A stretch of DNA of 64,000 nucleotides from Pedobacter sp. SYSU D00535 (GCF_017355855.1 NZ_JAFEWD010000007.1:124001-188000), one strand, 5' to 3'; positions 9,367 through 17,871 are shown, numbered from the stretch's first letter. Notes: generated by a model from the sequence alone, not told the origin. A program made the numbers and translations.

Positions 9367-10206
9367 TTACTTTAGAATGATATTGTCAATCAAACGGGTG
9401 TTGCCCACTGTAGCAGCTAAAAGTGCGATGAGGCTTTTTTCCTCTTTCGACTCCGCGGGCCGCAGCGTTTCTGCGTTACAGATCTCAAAATATTCCAGTT
9501 TAACTCCATCGCTGTTGTTTAAGAAGTTTTCTGCCTGCTGCTTTAGGTCGGCTATAGAGCTTTCAGGAAAGGCGGCAACCGTTTGATGCAACGTTTTCGA
9601 TAGGGCCAAAGCCTGTGCTCTTTCTACTACCGACAAATGCACATTCCTGGAGCTCATGGCTAAGCCGTCGGGCTCTCTTAAAATGGGACAAGTTACGACA
9701 GTGACAGGGAGCTGAAAGGTTTGCACCATTGCCTCGATCACCTTCACCTGCTGAAAATCTTTCTGTCCGAAGAAACTAACATCTGGTTTAACCACGTCAA
9801 ATAGCTTCTTAACAATTTGGGTCACTCCCTTGTAGTGGCCGGGCCTGAACTTACCTTCCAAAACCTTCTCAAGATACCCCAGGTCGAGATCCCAGCTTTC
9901 TCCGGCGCTGTACATTTCTTCCACTGAGGGTATAAAAAGCACGTCGCATCGAGTTTCTTCCAGCTTTTTAATATCTGTTTCAATCGGCCGGGGGTACTTT
10001 TCAAGGTCTTTGGGATCGTTAAACTGGGTTGGATTTACAAAAATACTGCAAACAACAATATCCACCTGTGCCTGCGCAATTTCAATCAGGGATAAATGGC
10101 CTTGATGTAAAGCTCCCATTGTAGGCACAAACCCTATTGTCTTATTTTGATTCTTTAACTCGGAAAGAAAGAAAGATAGTTCCGTTTTAGATGTGAATAT
10201 TCTCAA
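9367..10206 (-). CDS. panC: Pantothenate synthetase (pantoate-beta-alanine ligase)
   Basis: Joins pantoate and beta-alanine with ATP, using the product of PanD. The 279 residues show the HxGH-type site in PTMGALHQGHLSLI, VSIFVNPTQF-like CSIFVNPTQFNDP, the FGQKDFQQ motif and LAMSSRN. Length is normal. It lies just upstream of panD on the same strand, so the two pantothenate steps are side by side, although panD seems to have its own promoter. A plausible promoter (CACCTTTG with TTTG 19 nt upstream) lies near 10230-10260 on the minus strand. Confidence 0.96.
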   Translation of the reverse strand: MRIFTSKTELSFFLSELKNQNKTIGFVPTMGALHQGHLSLIEIAQAQVDIVVCSIFVNPTQFNDPKDLEKYPRPIETDIKKLEETRCDVLFIPSVEEMYSAGESWDLDLGYLEKVLEGKFRPGHYKGVTQIVKKLFDVVKPDVSFFGQKDFQQVKVIEAMVQTFQLPVTVVTCPILREPDGLAMSSRNVHLSVVERAQALALSKTLHQTVAAFPESSIADLKQQAENFLNNSDGVKLEYFEICNAETLRPAESKEEKSLIALLAATVGNTRLIDNIILK

Positions 10207-10274
10207 AGTACCCTCTTAGATAAGCGCAAAGGTGCTCATAACTAAAAAAATATCAAAGGGGTTTGCGTAAATCG

Positions 10275-10305
10275 TTGATATGTCCTAAAATAATGATTAT
10301 ATTTG
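10275..10305 (+). promoter_or_regulatory. Promoter of the GT5-like gene
   Basis: TTG at 10275-10277 and TATATTTG at 10298-10305, spaced 20 nt. This is a good match to the Bacteroidota -33/-7 promoter, 44 nt before the ATG at 10350. Confidence 0.65.
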
Positions 10306-10349
10306 CAGTCCCAAATTCTATTCTAATTTTTAATCTTTAACATTTGGAG

Positions 10350-11174
10350 ATGGCAAAAACGAAGCTATTGTTTATTACCCACGAGATGTCGCCTTTCCTC
10401 GAGTTAACAAAAATTTCTGAAATAACCCGGCAGCTTCCACAGGCAATGCAAGACAAAGGATTTGAAATCCGGATTTTGATGCCTCGATTCGGAAATATCA
10501 ACGAGCGTCGGAACCGCCTTCACGAAGTGATACGTCTATCAGGAATGAACATCATCATCGATGAGAACGATAACCCGCTGATCATTAAAGTCGCGTCTAT
10601 TCCTGCAGCCAGAATGCAGGTCTATTTCCTTGACAATGAAGAATATTTTCAGCGTAAGCACGTTTTCAGGGATAATAGTAATAAGTTCTTTGAGGATAAT
10701 GACGAGCGTACCATATTTTTTTGTAAAGGAGCACTCGAAACAGTTAAAAAACTAGGATGGTCACCGGATGTGGTGCATTGCCATGGCTGGATGACTTCTT
10801 TGGTGCCTGTATATTTAAAAACCACCTATAAAGACGATCCTACCTTTAAAAGTGCAAAAGTAGTTTACTCTGTATATGAAGATGGCTTTACCGAGAAATT
10901 AAATCCTGAGTTCGCGAGAAAAGCGATTATGAACGGGATGGTAGCTGATCATACCGAGGCATTCAAAAATGCTGATTGTGATGCTTTAAATATCGGTGCT
11001 ATTTCCTACTCTGATGCTGTTGTTTACGGCTGTGCAGAGGTGAGCGAGGGAGTGTTAAAGTTTGTTAAAAACAGCAATAAACCAGTCCTGGGATACGAAA
11101 ATACTTCTGATTTCGAAAATTATTATAACCTTTACGAAGAAATTGCGAACGAGGAACTCGTTTCTCTTGCTTAA
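10350..11174 (+). CDS. Starch/glycogen-synthase-like protein, GT5 N-terminal domain only
   Basis: The 274 residues match the N-terminal Rossmann domain of glycogen/starch synthase (GT5): MAKTKLLFITHEMSPFLELT, RILMPRFGNINERR, VVHCHGWMTSLVPVYL. The C-terminal nucleotide-sugar-binding half of a GT-B enzyme is missing, and the ORF ends in a normal stop codon. Proteins of this length are common in the Bacteroidota and are usually annotated glycogen synthase; whether they are catalytic alone is doubtful. A TTG six nt upstream (10344) is in frame, but the ATG is preferred. It is followed after 18 nt by the DUF4270 lipoprotein. Confidence 0.85.
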   Translation: MAKTKLLFITHEMSPFLELTKISEITRQLPQAMQDKGFEIRILMPRFGNINERRNRLHEVIRLSGMNIIIDENDNPLIIKVASIPAARMQVYFLDNEEYFQRKHVFRDNSNKFFEDNDERTIFFCKGALETVKKLGWSPDVVHCHGWMTSLVPVYLKTTYKDDPTFKSAKVVYSVYEDGFTEKLNPEFARKAIMNGMVADHTEAFKNADCDALNIGAISYSDAVVYGCAEVSEGVLKFVKNSNKPVLGYENTSDFENYYNLYEEIANEELVSLA

Positions 11175-11192
11175 TAAAGAAGTAGATAATAT

Positions 11193-12539
11193 ATGAAATA
11201 TTTAAGGCAAGACTTATTAACCCTGTTGATAAGTCTTTTTATTTTTAGCAGCTGTCAGAAGTCAGACACAGTAGGTCTGGATCTGGATCCTGACAATGCT
11301 ATTATCAGTGATCTTACCGATACAGCAACAGTTTGGACATCTACTGTGAGAGAAGATACTGTCGCAACCTCTAGTTTAGCTCAATCTCCTCTGGGCTATT
11401 TTAATGACCCGGTTTTAGGCATAACGCGTTCAGATTTGGCGCTTGATCTTTCTGTTCCGTCAGATAACTTCAGCTTCGGAACCAATCCTACCCTAGATTC
11501 AGCTGTTTTAGTGTTGAGATACGGTGATGAATTTTACGGAGATTCGCTAAACACTACCTATAATATTAAAGTGCACCAATTAACGGAGGGCTTTGTTAGC
11601 GGAACAACCTATTATAATAACAAAATTTGGGGTTATAACAGTGGGGCGGTTATTGGAGGCAAGACGGTTAATCGTTTCGCATGGAATGATTCACTGCGGA
11701 TCAGGCAAATAATAAAGGGAGCTCCAGATACACTTAGGAAAATAGAACCTCACCTGCGTATTCCGATAGATAATAACTTCGCTACTAACACGCTTCTAAA
11801 TGCCAACTCGGCTAACTTCGTGAATACTGCGGCGCTTAAAAGTTATCTAAAAGGGTTGTATTTGACAGCTCAGGTTAACGGCACTGGAGGCATTATCTTT
11901 TTGAATCCATATAATACGACAGTAAGCCGCCTGGAAGTTTATTATAAGAATACCAATTCAAATAATACCCGTGATACTTTGATGGCAAGCTTCGGTATAA
12001 GTACGGCTGCGGCGAGTATTTCCCATGACTATCCTGCTGCGATTCAAAACAAATTGGGAGTGGTTTCGCAGGAAGTTTACGTCCAGCCGATGGGTGGATT
12101 AAGAACTAAAGTGAAGTTTCCTTATTTAGAGAAAATTCGGGAGAAGGGCAACTTTGCGATTAACAAGGCAGAGCTAGTGGTTTCTGTAGTTGATGGGACA
12201 ACTCAATTCAGACCTGCCCGCCGATTGGTAATGTATAGAACTGATATTGCTGGACAACGGCAGATGCTACCGGACTATGGGGCGAGTGTTGTTGGTGTTG
12301 GCCATAACGCCAACACAAAAAGGTACATATTTAATGTGAGTAATTATGTGCAGCAGGTGCTAAACGGAAGCCTGAAACAATACGATTTATTTATTGCAGC
12401 AATTGATCCTAGCGCTGCAGAGAATATAGCTAATTTCCGTTTTGGTGATGCCGCTACAGCACAGCGGTCAGTATTGGGAGGTACTGCTCATCCCAACTAT
12501 AAAATAAAACTAAACATCTATTATACGAAGCCGGAATAA
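11193..12539 (+). CDS. DUF4270 family lipoprotein
   Basis: A 448-residue secreted protein with lipoprotein signal (LLISLFIFSSCQKSD; Cys about 21). The segment VGLDLDPDNAIISDLTDTATV and the beta-rich body fit DUF4270, a family of surface-associated Bacteroidota proteins without an assigned role. It lies between the GT5-like gene and glmS. The stem of a strong terminator overlaps the last codons. Confidence 0.85.
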   Translation: MKYLRQDLLTLLISLFIFSSCQKSDTVGLDLDPDNAIISDLTDTATVWTSTVREDTVATSSLAQSPLGYFNDPVLGITRSDLALDLSVPSDNFSFGTNPTLDSAVLVLRYGDEFYGDSLNTTYNIKVHQLTEGFVSGTTYYNNKIWGYNSGAVIGGKTVNRFAWNDSLRIRQIIKGAPDTLRKIEPHLRIPIDNNFATNTLLNANSANFVNTAALKSYLKGLYLTAQVNGTGGIIFLNPYNTTVSRLEVYYKNTNSNNTRDTLMASFGISTAAASISHDYPAAIQNKLGVVSQEVYVQPMGGLRTKVKFPYLEKIREKGNFAINKAELVVSVVDGTTQFRPARRLVMYRTDIAGQRQMLPDYGASVVGVGHNANTKRYIFNVSNYVQQVLNGSLKQYDLFIAAIDPSAAENIANFRFGDAATAQRSVLGGTAHPNYKIKLNIYYTKPE

Positions 12540-12556
12540 CCTTCCGGCTTTTTTTA
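12528..12556 (+). terminator. Intrinsic terminator of the GT5-DUF4270 operon
   Basis: Stem arms 12528-12536 and 12542-12550 (9 bp), loop holding the DUF4270 stop codon, followed by a T-run to about 12556. Confidence 0.85.
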
Positions 12557-12589
12557 TTTCATTGCTATAAAATCGTAGATTAGTCGCCT

Positions 12590-12597
12590 TAAATTTT
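12590..12597 (+). promoter_or_regulatory. TAnnTTT-type box 4 nt before the glmS ATG
   Basis: TAAATTTT matches seven of eight positions of the -7 consensus pattern and lies 4 nt before ATG 12602. No glmS ribozyme-like leader could fit between the upstream terminator and the start codon. Confidence 0.35.
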
Positions 12598-12601
12598 ACT
12601 T

Positions 12602-14437
12602 ATGTGTGGAATAGTAGGATATATCGGGAATCGTAATGCCTGGGATATTATTATAAAGGGACTCCATCGTTTAGAGTACCGTGGCTATGACAGCGCGGGA
12701 GTTGCTTTAATGGACGGAGATTTAAAGACGTACAAAAAAGCTGGGAAAGTAAGTGACCTGGAGGCTTTTGCCAAAGATCTGGACAAAGCCGGATCTGTGG
12801 GTATGGGCCATACCAGATGGGCTACTCACGGCGCGCCTTGTGATCGAAATTCTCACCCTCATGCTTCCGGCAATGGCAGGTTATCTATCATTCACAATGG
12901 AATTATAGAGAATTACGCGATTTTAAAGGAAGCTTTGGAGGCGAAAGGACACGCGTTTGTAAGTGATACAGACACGGAGGTTCTTATTCATCTTATTGAA
13001 GAAATTCAAAAAGCCGACAATCTGGACCTATTCGAGGCAGTTCGTGTAGCATTGAACGAAGTTGTGGGTGCTTACGCGATTGTGGTAATGAGTAAAGATG
13101 AACCAGATCTGCTTATTGCTGCTAGAAAAGGAAGTCCGATGGTCATCGGAGTAGGACAGGACGAGTACTTTATTGCTTCCGATGCTTCTCCTATTGTGGA
13201 GTATACAAAGAATGTAATCTACTTGAAAGATAGCCAGGTGGCGTATGTCAAGAGAGATGAACTGGTGATTAAAACCATCGACAACAGAATCCAAACCCCG
13301 TACATCCAGGAGTTGGAGCTTAAGCTCGAAATGCTTGAAAAAGGTGGCTTCGATCACTTTATGTTGAAGGAGATTTACGAGCAACCTCGCTCAATAAAGG
13401 ATTGTATGAGGGGCCGGATCTACCCGAATCAGGGCAAAATTCAACTGGGAGGTATTAAAGAGTATGCGGAGAAGCTGAAGAATGTAGATCGCATTGTCAT
13501 TGTTGCTTGCGGTACTTCATGGCATGCAGGCCTGGTAGGTGAGTATCTGATCGAAGAATATGCCCGTATCCCTGTAGAAGTGGAATACGCTTCCGAATTT
13601 AGATATAGAAACCCTATCATCTCAGAGAAAGATATTGTTATCGCTATCTCTCAGTCAGGTGAAACCGCCGATACGATGGCTGCCATTGAGTTGGCTAAAG
13701 AAAAGGGCGCTACTATTTTCGGTATTTGTAACGTAGTTGGTTCCTCTATTCCGCGTATAACCCATGCCGGCGTTTATACCCACGCTGGTCCTGAAATTGG
13801 TGTTGCATCAACTAAGGCCTTCACTGCACAGGTTACCGTGTTAACACTAATGGCCTTATATATGGCCCAGTTGCGCGGGACAGTAAATCAAAGTCAGTTA
13901 GTGCAGATGCTTACCGAGTTGGAAGATATTCCGGAGTTGGTTGAAAGATGTTTGCAGGTCAATGATAAGGTATTGGAAATTTCTGAAAAGTTGAAGGATT
14001 CCACGAATTGCTTATTCCTTGGAAGAGGCAGTGGTTTTCCAGTTGCTCTGGAAGGAGCATTGAAGCTAAAGGAAATTTCGTACATCCACGCCGAGGGGTA
14101 TCCTGCTGCGGAAATGAAGCACGGTCCGATTGCTCTTATCGATGAAGATATGCCTGTTGTTTTCATCGCAACCAGGAATTCTTCTTACGAAAAAGTGATC
14201 AGCAATATTCAGGAGGTGAAAGCCAGAAAAGGTATTGTTGTCGCTATCGTAACTGAAGGGGATAAGGAAGTGAAAAAAATGGCTGATTATGTAATCGAAA
14301 TACCTGATGCCAATGAGGCATATCTGCCGCTTTTAGCATCAATTCCGTTACAATTGCTGTCTTACCATATTGCAGTAATGCGAGGATGCAACGTAGATCA
14401 GCCGCGTAACTTGGCAAAATCGGTAACAGTAGAGTAA
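12602..14437 (+). CDS. glmS: Glutamine-fructose-6-phosphate aminotransferase (isomerizing)
   Basis: Makes glucosamine-6-phosphate from fructose-6-phosphate and glutamine, the first committed step to UDP-GlcNAc for peptidoglycan and LPS. The 611 residues start MCGIVGYIG with the catalytic Cys2 of the class II glutaminase domain, then HTRWATHG and the two SIS domains (CGTSWHAGLVGEYL, ISQSGETADT, STKAFTAQV). The end PRNLAKSVTVE is the classic C-terminus. Length and motifs are complete. Confidence 0.98.
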   Translation: MCGIVGYIGNRNAWDIIIKGLHRLEYRGYDSAGVALMDGDLKTYKKAGKVSDLEAFAKDLDKAGSVGMGHTRWATHGAPCDRNSHPHASGNGRLSIIHNGIIENYAILKEALEAKGHAFVSDTDTEVLIHLIEEIQKADNLDLFEAVRVALNEVVGAYAIVVMSKDEPDLLIAARKGSPMVIGVGQDEYFIASDASPIVEYTKNVIYLKDSQVAYVKRDELVIKTIDNRIQTPYIQELELKLEMLEKGGFDHFMLKEIYEQPRSIKDCMRGRIYPNQGKIQLGGIKEYAEKLKNVDRIVIVACGTSWHAGLVGEYLIEEYARIPVEVEYASEFRYRNPIISEKDIVIAISQSGETADTMAAIELAKEKGATIFGICNVVGSSIPRITHAGVYTHAGPEIGVASTKAFTAQVTVLTLMALYMAQLRGTVNQSQLVQMLTELEDIPELVERCLQVNDKVLEISEKLKDSTNCLFLGRGSGFPVALEGALKLKEISYIHAEGYPAAEMKHGPIALIDEDMPVVFIATRNSSYEKVISNIQEVKARKGIVVAIVTEGDKEVKKMADYVIEIPDANEAYLPLLASIPLQLLSYHIAVMRGCNVDQPRNLAKSVTVE

Positions 14438-14462
14438 GGAAAAAGAGACATTGAAAATAAGA

Positions 14463-14500
14463 AAGAGGTAGTCCCCCCGGATCTACCTCTTCTCATTTTT
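14463..14500 (+). terminator. Hairpin after glmS, probable terminator
   Basis: An 8-bp stem (14463-14470 with 14484-14491) closes a 13-nt C-rich loop and is followed by CTCATTTTT. Its position 25 nt after the glmS stop fits a terminator. The loop and inner stem are repeated 79 nt downstream. Confidence 0.6.
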
Positions 14501-14564
14501 AAACAGTCGTAATTGTTGCTTTTAATTACCTAAGCTCTGTAGCTAAATAGTCCCCCCGGATCTA
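14469..14564 (+). repeat. Direct repeat of a 17-nt C-rich hairpin core
   Basis: TAGTCCCCCCGGATCTA occurs exactly at 14469-14485 and again at 14548-14564. In both copies the flanks are complementary (AGAGG/CCTCT in the first, a weaker A/T-rich pair in the second), so each can fold with the CCCCCCGG run in the loop. Function unknown. Confidence 0.7.
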
Positions 14565-14574
14565 TCTTTTACAA

Positions 14575-14930
14575 TTAGCCTCTCGGCACGTGTTGCATTG
14601 CATCTTCCAGATCAACATTTAATCCTTCGATTCCAATTCCTAAGTTTAAATCGGTTGTGAAGCAGAGGTATAGCTAAATGATGATAGTTTCCTCCCTTCT
14701 TATGCCACTGATTTCAATCATCGCCCCCGCTATATTCGCGATCGTATTTTTTCAAAAGAATCCTTCTCTGCAGCATTTTGTCTGAAGAATAACCTTTGCT
14801 CTCTACCAGATGAGCAAGAGCAAATGCAGCTTGCTGAACGTGGGCAAAATGATCGTCTGAATTTTCATTGTGTTTTAATTTACCTATGTTAATTAATGGA
14901 ATTTAGCGCCGAACCTTCATATTTTACTTA
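14575..14930 (-). pseudogene. Decayed catalase (KatA/KatE type) fragment
   Basis: The minus strand from 14902 to about 14650 encodes a clear catalase segment in one frame: IPLINIGKLKHNEN, then DDHFAHVQQAAF, SSDKMLQRRI and GGNYHHLAIP. Established catalases have YPLIxVGKLxLNRNPxNYFAEVEQxAF, SPDKMLQGRLF and GxNYxQIPVN in this order. The fragment is interrupted by a TGA (14714-14716), lacks the heme-ligand Tyr region, has stop codons before it (TAA at 14903-14905) and has no N-terminus. An additional short open tail ends at 14575. The gene would have been divergent from oxyR, a common arrangement of peroxide-defence genes. This stretch is otherwise without genes. Confidence 0.8.
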
Positions 14931-15049
14931 GACTACTTAGAGTCTCGTGCTCGGCATAAAATACCTCAAGCTGGTTGTATTCTGCATTCCCTTTATTCAG
15001 ATGTTGTAAACATCTGAATAAAAAATGTATCATAAAAATCAATAATCTT

Positions 15050-15057
15050 TATATTTG
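15050..15057 (+). promoter_or_regulatory. -7 box of the oxyR promoter
   Basis: TATATTTG ends 16 nt before the oxyR ATG at 15074. No good -33 element is visible. Confidence 0.5.
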
Positions 15058-15073
15058 TATAGTTAACTACTAT

Positions 15074-16012
15074 ATGACTTTAGTTCAACTTGAATACATT
15101 GTGGCTGTAGACACCTACAGGAATTTTGTTACGGCTGCCGAAAAATGCTTTGTGACGCAGCCCACATTAAGTATGCAGATCCAGAAATTGGAAGACACGC
15201 TAGGTGTTAAATTATTTGATCGGAGCAAACAGCCAGTTATTCCCACAGATATAGGGCAGCAAGTCATCGAACAGGCGAGAGTGGTTCTAGGAGAAGCGGC
15301 GAAGCTGAATGAGCTAATCTCGGCGCACAAAAACGAACTGGCGGGCGAGTTGAAAATCGGTGTTATACCAACCATCGCACCTTATCTGCTTCCCAAGATA
15401 ATTATGAATTTTACCACGAAGTATCCCAAAGTTCAATTATTAATATGGGAGTACACCACAGAGCAGATCATCCACAATCTCAAAATCGGGTTGCTCGATT
15501 GCGGAATTCTTTCAACGCCTTTGGAGGAGAAAGGCTTGCATGAGATTCCTTTGTTTTATGAAAATTTTGTGGTCTACACGTCCTCTTCAAGTAACTTAAG
15601 TAAGAAGAAGAAAGTCGGTGCAGAGGATATCAGTATTGATGAGACCTGGATCCTGAATGAAGGGCACTGCATGCGCAATCAGGTGCTAAACATTTGCAGG
15701 CAAAAAACCGCTGCCGGTAATAGTAGACTTTTTGAGTATAACACAGGGAGTGTCGAAACTTTGAAAAGAATGGTGGACCTCAATGCCGGGATCACCATTT
15801 TGCCCGAATTAAGCCTGGCAGATTTTTCTGCTGAGCAGATGAATAAAGTAAGGTACTTTGAGGATCCTGTTCCTGCCAGGGAGATCAGTTTGGTGACTCA
15901 CAGGAACTTTCTTAAAAGAGGCATCATCAATTCATTGAAGAATGAGATTCTCGCCGTTGTTCCTTCAGAAATGCAAACTTCACAGAAAAAGTCGGTAATG
16001 GAGACGTTTTAA
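15074..16012 (+). CDS. oxyR: Peroxide-sensing LysR-type regulator OxyR
   Basis: A transcription activator that senses hydrogen peroxide through two cysteines. The 312 residues start MTLVQLEYIVAVDTYRNF, a LysR winged HTH (TAAEKCFVTQPTLSMQIQKL), followed by the substrate/sensor domain. The segment GHCMRNQVLNIC aligns with the E. coli GHCLRDQAMGFC, and the two cysteines have exactly the Cys199-Cys208 spacing. The frame is open further upstream (to 14975), but the ATG at 15074 gives the conserved N-terminus and lies just behind a -7 box. Neighbours are a catalase relic upstream on the other strand and superoxide dismutase downstream. Confidence 0.95.
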   Translation: MTLVQLEYIVAVDTYRNFVTAAEKCFVTQPTLSMQIQKLEDTLGVKLFDRSKQPVIPTDIGQQVIEQARVVLGEAAKLNELISAHKNELAGELKIGVIPTIAPYLLPKIIMNFTTKYPKVQLLIWEYTTEQIIHNLKIGLLDCGILSTPLEEKGLHEIPLFYENFVVYTSSSSNLSKKKKVGAEDISIDETWILNEGHCMRNQVLNICRQKTAAGNSRLFEYNTGSVETLKRMVDLNAGITILPELSLADFSAEQMNKVRYFEDPVPAREISLVTHRNFLKRGIINSLKNEILAVVPSEMQTSQKKSVMETF

Positions 16013-16179
16013 AAGCGCCTTCTGAAAAAGCTGAATACCCAGTACACCAGGACGACAACAACTATTATTAAAAATATTCCTACATAAATTCCAGCCTGGA
16101 ATATGTCTCCTATAAGTTCACAGCCGGAGAGTAGCGTTACTGCAAATAGCGCGGTGAGTAATATTGATTTATTTGCCAT
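16009..16179 (-). CDS. Small lipoprotein with one membrane segment
   Basis: A 56-residue protein, MANKSILLTALFAV..., with a lipobox LLSGC (Cys about 20) and a second hydrophobic stretch (about 30-48) ending in FFRRRF. The family is frequent in Bacteroidota and is sometimes labelled phosphatidate cytidylyltransferase, for which nothing here gives support. The ORF can be extended to 16218; the internal Met gives the better signal peptide. It overlaps the oxyR stop by 4 nt in convergent orientation. Confidence 0.65.
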   Translation of the reverse strand: MANKSILLTALFAVTLLSGCELIGDIFQAGIYVGIFLIIVVVVLVYWVFSFFRRRF

Positions 16180-16248
16180 AGGTATAAAATAAAGAAAGTA
16201 GTGTACCATTAAATACACTACTTTTTAAGAAAAAGTTTTTATTCCAAA

Positions 16249-16860
16249 TTACTTTTTAGCAGCTGCATAACGCTGAGCAACCGCATCCCAGTTTACTACA
16301 TTCCAAAATGCAGCAATGTAATCAGGACGACGGTTTTGGTAATTCAGGTAATAGGCGTGCTCCCAAACATCTAATCCAAGGATTGGGGTACCTTTTACAT
16401 CAGCTACATCCATTAATGGATTATCCTGGTTAGGAGTAGAGGAAACCTGAAGACTACCGTCAGCAGCAACAGAAAGCCAAGCCCATCCAGAACCGAAACG
16501 AGTAGCACCCGCCTCGCTGAATTTCTTTTTGAAATCTTCGAACGAACCAAAGGTTGCGTTGATTGCTTCTGCAAGTTCTCCTGTTGGAGCGCCACTAGCG
16601 TTAGGGCCAATTACTTCCCAAAACAAAGAGTGATTGTAGTGGCCACCGCCATTATTTCTTACTGCAGGGGGAAGGCTCGAAATAGAAGCCATCAGCTCCT
16701 CAAGGCTCTTATTTTCATTCTCGGTACCAGCAATGGCGTTGTTAAGGTTAGTAACATAAGCATTGTGGTGTTTGCCATGGTGGATTTCCATAGTAGCCTT
16801 GTCAATATGTGGTTCAAGGGCATCAGACGCGTATGGTAACGCAGGTAGTTCAAAAGCCAT
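16249..16860 (-). CDS. sodA: Superoxide dismutase, Mn type (Fe/Mn family)
   Basis: Converts superoxide to peroxide and oxygen. The 203 residues hold the metal ligands: His in [13 protein letters not shown], His in [11 protein letters not shown], and Asp and His in [27 protein letters not shown] and the Gln in [10 protein letters not shown] are the residues typical of the Mn-using or cambialistic type. No signal peptide, so cytoplasmic. A -7 box lies about 40 nt upstream. Confidence 0.96.
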   Translation of the reverse strand: MAFELPALPYASDALEPHIDKATMEIHHGKHHNAYVTNLNNAIAGTENENKSLEELMASISSLPPAVRNNGGGHYNHSLFWEVIGPNASGAPTGELAEAINATFGSFEDFKKKFSEAGATRFGSGWAWLSVAADGSLQVSSTPNQDNPLMDVADVKGTPILGLDVWEHAYYLNYQNRRPDYIAAFWNVVNWDAVAQRYAAAKK

Positions 16861-16899
16861 AGTTTTATTTTTTAAGTTGGGTTAACAATTAAAGCAGCA

Positions 16900-16907
16900 C
16901 AAAGATA
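16900..16907 (-). promoter_or_regulatory. -7 box of the superoxide dismutase promoter
   Basis: TATCTTTG on the minus strand, 39 nt before the ATG at 16860. A clear -33 TTTG is not seen. Confidence 0.5.
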
Positions 16908-16939
16908 ACTTATGCTTAAAAAAATTGTTCAGCAAGATG

Positions 16940-17416
16940 TCAAGTTTTATTTCTTTTTCGCAGGAAGAAATCCTTCACTAGCACAGCACACTCATTTTCT
17001 TTAATTCCTCCCACGATTTCCGTTTTAGGATGGGTTAGTCGTTGGTTAATCCTCCTAAATCCCAATTTGAGATCGTTGGCGCCGTAAACTATCCTGCTGA
17101 TCTGTGTCCAGTAGGAGGCTCCGGCACACATGACACAAGGTTCGATAGTTACGTACAGGGTACAGTCTCTCAGATATTTTCCACCAAGGGTGTTAGCTGC
17201 GGCGGTAAAGGCCTGCATTTCAGCATGAGCTGTTACGTCGTTAAGTTGCTCAGTAAGATTATGGCCGCGGCCGATAATTTTACCCCCACACACTACTACT
17301 GCGCCTATTGGAACTTCATCTTTTTCTAGTGCTAAACGAGCTTCCTTAAGCGCCTCGTTCATGAAAAATTCGTCGGGAGCTATTGCCGGTTCGTCTGTAA
17401 AGCTTACGTATCTCAT
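16940..17416 (-). CDS. tadA: tRNA-specific adenosine deaminase / nucleoside deaminase
   Basis: Deaminates A34 to inosine in tRNA-Arg(ACG); related proteins act on free bases such as guanine. The 158 residues show the zinc site HAEMQA and PCVMCAGA and the N-terminal MNEALKEARLALEKDEVPIGAVVV. Length fits TadA. A guanine-deaminase role cannot be ruled out from the sequence. It lies 6 nt after csaA on the same strand. Confidence 0.88.
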   Translation of the reverse strand: MRYVSFTDEPAIAPDEFFMNEALKEARLALEKDEVPIGAVVVCGGKIIGRGHNLTEQLNDVTAHAEMQAFTAAANTLGGKYLRDCTLYVTIEPCVMCAGASYWTQISRIVYGANDLKLGFRRINQRLTHPKTEIVGGIKENECAVLVKDFFLRKRNKT

Positions 17417-17422
17417 TAACCG

Positions 17423-17758
17423 TTAAATTAGTTTGGCTCCGTTAGGTACTTTTCGTTCTATCGCTGCCAGTACAATGTCCCCGTTTTCGTCTGCAAAACC
17501 TGTAACCAGAAATTCTGACATAAAGTTTGCGATTTGTTTTTTCGGAAAGTTCACTACTCCAATAATCTGCCTTCCAGGTAGCTCCTCTTTTGTGTAGTGT
17601 TTGGTGATCTGCGCACTACTCCATCGTATTCCAAATTCTCCAAAGTCAACTTTGAGTTTGTACGCTGGTTTCCTTGCTTCAGGAAAGTCAAGAACTTCGA
17701 GTACGGTTCCTACTCTTAACTCGACTTTTTCAAAGTCGCTCCATGTAATTTCTTGCAT
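17423..17758 (-). CDS. csaA: CsaA-type tRNA-binding domain protein
   Basis: A 111-residue stand-alone OB-fold tRNA-binding domain of the CsaA family (ITWSDFEKVELRVGTVLEV, KPAYKLKVDFGE, SSAQITKHYTKEEL, GFADENGDIVLAAIERKVPNGAKLI). CsaA has been described as a chaperone-like or export-related protein in Bacillus. Cotranscription with tadA is likely. Confidence 0.9.
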   Translation of the reverse strand: MQEITWSDFEKVELRVGTVLEVLDFPEARKPAYKLKVDFGEFGIRWSSAQITKHYTKEELPGRQIIGVVNFPKKQIANFMSEFLVTGFADENGDIVLAAIERKVPNGAKLI

Positions 17759-17762
17759 GGGG

Positions 17763-17770
17763 TAAAAGTA
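17763..17770 (-). promoter_or_regulatory. TAnnTTT-type box 4 nt before the csaA ATG
   Basis: TACTTTTA on the minus strand (last base differs from the consensus G), followed by CCCC and the ATG at 17758. Confidence 0.35.
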
Positions 17771-17871
17771 AGGGGAATGCAGAAATATCGCGAAATATTT
17801 GAAATCGTCCTATCCCTCTAAGCCTAACAATGGATTACGTCGGGTTCTCGGTAATAGTCGCTGCAATCCCC

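Noticed and set aside
12557-12601. glmS ribozyme
   Set aside because: Only 45 nt lie between the upstream terminator and the ATG, and the conserved core is absent.
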